The notes under the pieces were generated by a model. The model did no database searches. It was not told where the DNA came from and saw nothing but the letters and a program-made list of their open reading frames with translations. A stretch of DNA of 8,368 bases from Granulicella sp. (lineage in GTDB: Bacteria; Acidobacteriota; Terriglobia; Terriglobales; Acidobacteriaceae). The position numbers were made by a program, and so were the translations under genes. Positions 6,887 through 8,368 of the stretch are shown one piece after another. The stretch's first letter is position 1; each line of letters begins with the position of its first letter. The stretch is taken from positions 1 to 8,368 of the forward strand of contig PKWK01000218.1 in NCBI GenBank assembly GCA_003133205.1, in the 5' to 3' direction.

Positions 6887-6923
6887 AACGCCCACACCGA
6901 ATCTCGGCGTGGGCGTTTCTTTC
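6887..6923 (+). terminator. Strong intrinsic terminator of the pgk-tpiA unit, possibly bidirectional
   Basis: AACGCCCACACCGA (6887-6900) pairs with TCGGCGTGGGCGTT (6904-6917) across a 3-base loop, giving 13 of 14 paired positions with a single A/C mismatch. TTTCTTTC (6916-6923) overlaps the stem base and follows it. It starts 21 bp after the tpiA stop. Read on the other strand the hairpin is followed by TTCTTATTGTG, a weaker U-rich tail, and lies 34 bp after the stop of the convergent small-peptide gene. It could therefore serve both units. Confidence 0.9.
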
Positions 6924-6951
6924 GAGCCTTCCAGTTGTGGTCCGCTCGAAA

Positions 6952-7155
6952 CTACCGGTAATCTCGGTGATATTGCCTGTGATAGTAGTTCCGGTGGTAG
7001 TAGTGCCGGTGGTAGTAGTGCCTATGATAGCTGCGATGCGCACGCACTACAACGACCACCTCTGCTTTAGCCTGCTGCGGCGTATAGACGCCGGCAAACA
7101 CAAACAACATCACCAATCCCAGCAGCCAACGTCTCATTTGGAGTTTCATCTGCAT
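6952..7155 (-). CDS. Small secreted His/Tyr/Arg-rich repeat peptide, family not recognised
   Basis: The 67-residue product has a clear Sec signal peptide: basic start with Arg8-Arg9, hydrophobic WLLGLVMLFVFAGV (10-23), and AKA (29-31) followed by Glu32 as a signal peptidase I site. The predicted mature peptide is only 36 residues: a short EVVVVV strand, then 28 residues made almost wholly of His, Tyr and Arg in HYYHR repeats. Such a sequence could bind metals (Cu, Ni, Zn), nucleic acid or cell-wall polymers; none is shown. ATG 7155 is chosen because AGGA lies 6 bases upstream of it; ATGs at 7149 and 7137 are alternatives. The frame extends upstream to 7326, but that part overlaps lepB and lacks coding character. 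The gene follows lepB by 115 bp on the same strand. Confidence 0.75.
   Translation of the reverse strand: MQMKLQMRRWLLGLVMLFVFAGVYTPQQAKAEVVVVVRAHRSYHRHYYHRHYYHRNYYHRQYHRDYR
6955..7032 (-). repeat. 15-bp in-frame tandem repeat encoding HYYHR
   Basis: CACTACTACCACCGG occurs twice in perfect tandem (7020-7006 and 7005-6991 on the minus strand). It is then followed by a diverged 15-bp unit coding NYYHR, a 12-bp unit coding QYHR and a 9-bp unit coding DYR. It is preceded by SYHR. Units shorten by whole codons, so the reading frame is kept to the stop. The other frames of this stretch are also open, a consequence of the repeat and not evidence of coding. Confidence 0.88.
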
Positions 7156-7170
7156 CCCCGATCCTGATTC

Positions 7171-7183
7171 GCCCAACTTGGGC
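7171..7183. promoter_or_regulatory. 13-bp palindrome upstream of the small-peptide gene
   Basis: GCCCAA-C-TTGGGC is a perfect 6-bp inverted repeat with one central base. It lies 15 bp before the chosen ATG of the small peptide, and just downstream (minus strand) of CATACT at 7194-7189, a possible -10 box. That placement would suit an operator at the transcription start, but no -35 is evident and no regulator can be named. Confidence 0.3.
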
Positions 7184-7249
7184 CAACAGTATGTAAGATG
7201 CCGATTCACCCACGCGCGGCTGAACATTCGCAGAAAGCGAACTGTACCT

Positions 7250-7270
7250 ACTGACAACTGAGAACTGTCT
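7250..7270. repeat. Three-copy heptamer repeat abutting the lepB stop codon
   Basis: ACTGACA, ACTGAGA and ACTGTCT follow each other at exact 7-bp spacing and end at the base before the lepB stop codon. A further ACTG occurs at 7241, 9 bp earlier. The 115-bp gap between lepB and the small-peptide gene otherwise holds only the palindrome and a possible promoter. Confidence 0.5.
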
Positions 7271-7894
7271 CTACCGCACCACGCCAACCTGCTCCATCGG
7301 CCAGTAAACAAACACTGCCTTGCCATAGATCAGGTTGCGATCCACCGGCCCAAAGTCGCGGCTATCGCTCGAGATCGACCTGTGGTCGCCCATCACAAAG
7401 TACTCATGCGCCGGCAACACCATCTCCGGCTGCGAGCGGTCGTCGCTGAAGCGGTTCGGCACATACGGCTCCTGCAAGCGGCGGCCGTTCACATACACGC
7501 GGCCACGGTCGATGCGGAGGGCATCGCCGGGTAGCGCAATCACGCGCTTGATATAGCTCTTCGTATGGTCACGCGGATACTGGAACACGACGACGTCGCC
7601 CAGATGAATCTCGCCAACGCGGTACGCAATCTTGTTGATGAACAGCCGGTCCTGATCTTCCAGCATCGGCAGCATGCTCGTTCCCTCCACCCGCACCGGC
7701 TGGTAGAGAAAGATGATGATGAACGCCGAGATCGCAACCGACACCACCAAGTCGCGCACCCAGGAGTGCATGCCGTTCGCCGCACGCGAATTGCCACCGG
7801 GGCTCGCACCGGGGGCGGTCTCTGTACCAGCAATCTCGGTTCCCGCCGCCACCTCCGCCGGTGTCTGTTCCACTACTCTTCCTTCTTCGATCAC
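7271..7894 (-). CDS. lepB: Signal peptidase I
   Basis: This membrane serine protease removes signal peptides from Sec/Tat-exported proteins on the outer face of the inner membrane. The 207-residue product has an unusual 41-residue N-terminal extension rich in Glu, Ala, Gly and Thr. One membrane segment (about 48-66, VRDLVVSVAISAFIIIFLY) follows, then the catalytic domain. Box B VEGTSMLPML (69-78) holds nucleophile Ser73; box D KSYIKRVIALPGD (112-124) holds general base Lys116. Box E is MGDHRSISSDSRDFG (168-182), with His where many members have Asn. The start is GTG at 7894, supported by GAGGG (7905-7901) 6 bases upstream; the first in-frame ATG (7771) would remove only the extension and lacks a ribosome-binding site. 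It begins 17 bp after the preceding hydrolase gene, so the two are co-transcribed. Confidence 0.95.
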   Translation of the reverse strand: MIEEGRVVEQTPAEVAAGTEIAGTETAPGASPGGNSRAANGMHSWVRDLVVSVAISAFIIIFLYQPVRVEGTSMLPMLEDQDRLFINKIAYRVGEIHLGDVVVFQYPRDHTKSYIKRVIALPGDALRIDRGRVYVNGRRLQEPYVPNRFSDDRSQPEMVLPAHEYFVMGDHRSISSDSRDFGPVDRNLIYGKAVFVYWPMEQVGVVR

Positions 7895-7911
7895 TCTTGT
7901 CCCTCACACCC

Positions 7912-8368
7912 TTAGTTAGACGCAGCAGCCCCACCACTCGGCCCCATTGGTGGCAGGTTTAAGCCCGGCACCAAAGTTTTCCCATCGATCCCGCCCGGCG
8001 ACCACGCTTCGACGATCGCCTTCGCCATCTTTGCGATCGTCACTTCGCCCTCGTTGTCCGCCGTCCAGCCCTTATCTTCATTGTCATACGTAAAGACCGA
8101 AAGCACCATAGGCCCAGTCTTGCCGGCAACCATGGCCACATCCGCGCGCACCGCATTCAGGCTGCCCGTCTTGCTCGCCGTCCCGGAGCCGGTCTCAGTC
8201 GAATCCAGCTTCTCCAGGTAGCGCGGAATCGTGTCGCGATAGAACTGATTGCGCAGCATCTTCATGGCCACGCCACAGATAGCCGCATCGGCCGCCGAAA
8301 GGGGCCTCCCGCCGCCTGCCCGTAGCCTGCCCGGCCCGTCCATTTTACAAAGCCCGATCCGCTCCATC
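7912..8368 (-). CDS. Class A beta-lactamase-like serine hydrolase, C-terminal part (cut by right edge)
   Basis: About 151 C-terminal residues are visible. They match the end of the Beta-lactamase2 (PF13354) fold: a helix region MKMLRNQFYRDTIPRYL, then the ASKTGSLNAVRADVAMV strand carrying the KTG triad that helps bind substrate carboxylate. The following strand is PMVLSVFTYDNEDKG, and the C-terminal helix is EVTIAKMAKAIVEAW. The SxxK nucleophile motif and omega loop must lie beyond 8368. The ATG at 8367 is probably internal, because the frame is still open at the edge and the fold is incomplete. Such proteins are periplasmic; they may hydrolyse beta-lactams or act on peptidoglycan-related substrates, and the visible part cannot separate these. 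The gene ends with a Gly/Ala/Pro-rich tail 17 bp before lepB. Confidence 0.85.
   Translation of the reverse strand, partial: MERIGLCKMDGPGRLRAGGGRPLSAADAAICGVAMKMLRNQFYRDTIPRYLEKLDSTETGSGTASKTGSLNAVRADVAMVAGKTGPMVLSVFTYDNEDKGWTADNEGEVTIAKMAKAIVEAWSPGGIDGKTLVPGLNLPPMGPSGGAAASN

Noticed and set aside
6937..7167. 76-codon + strand frame with VVVVP repeats
   Set aside because: It is the antisense reading of the 15-bp repeat; it has no signal peptide or ribosome-binding site, whereas the minus strand frame has both.

Overview
The window looks like chromosomal DNA from a GC-rich soil-type bacterium. The protein set and style suggest Acidobacteriota (Terriglobia-like): a COG1239/COG4867-like AAA+/VWA pair, a pgk-tpiA cluster, a LepB with a long N-terminal extension, and AT-rich intergenic repeats between GC-rich genes. 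This taxonomic call is inference from protein character, because no rRNA or other marker is present.

Layout from left to right. Bases 1-262 are a conspicuously AT-rich stretch. It carries a degenerate repeat array with roughly 30-bp periodicity and ends in a G-rich Shine-Dalgarno tract. Two + strand genes follow, almost touching: an OpuAC/OsmF-type osmoprotectant-binding lipoprotein (263-1189) and a DinB-family four-helix protein (1192-1701). The DinB gene meets the convergent AAA+/VWA pair head-on, and the two genes share one CTAG as stop codon on both strands (1698-1701). The pair, read right to left, is an AAA+ ATPase of the Mg-chelatase ChlI/MoxR type (3004-4575) followed by a VWA protein with an intact MIDAS motif (1698-2939). 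Its function is not established, and it is the best candidate here for an under-described system.

A 180-bp divergent intergenic region separates the AAA+ gene from the glycolytic genes pgk (4756-5964) and tpiA (6107-6865), which end at a strong intrinsic terminator (6887-6923). On the opposite strand, entering from the right edge, lies a second apparent operon. It consists of the C-terminal part of a class A beta-lactamase-like serine hydrolase (7912-8368, cut by the window), lepB signal peptidase I starting at GTG 17 bp later, and a 67-residue secreted His/Tyr/Arg-rich repeat peptide (6952-7155). That peptide is not a family I recognise.

Functional links: the two glycolytic enzymes catalyse steps of the same pathway. 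The AAA+ and VWA proteins very probably form one ATP-driven complex. LepB is the type of enzyme that would cleave the signal peptide of the small peptide encoded next to it. The binding lipoprotein has no permease or ATPase gene downstream, so its transporter, if any, lies elsewhere or left of the window.
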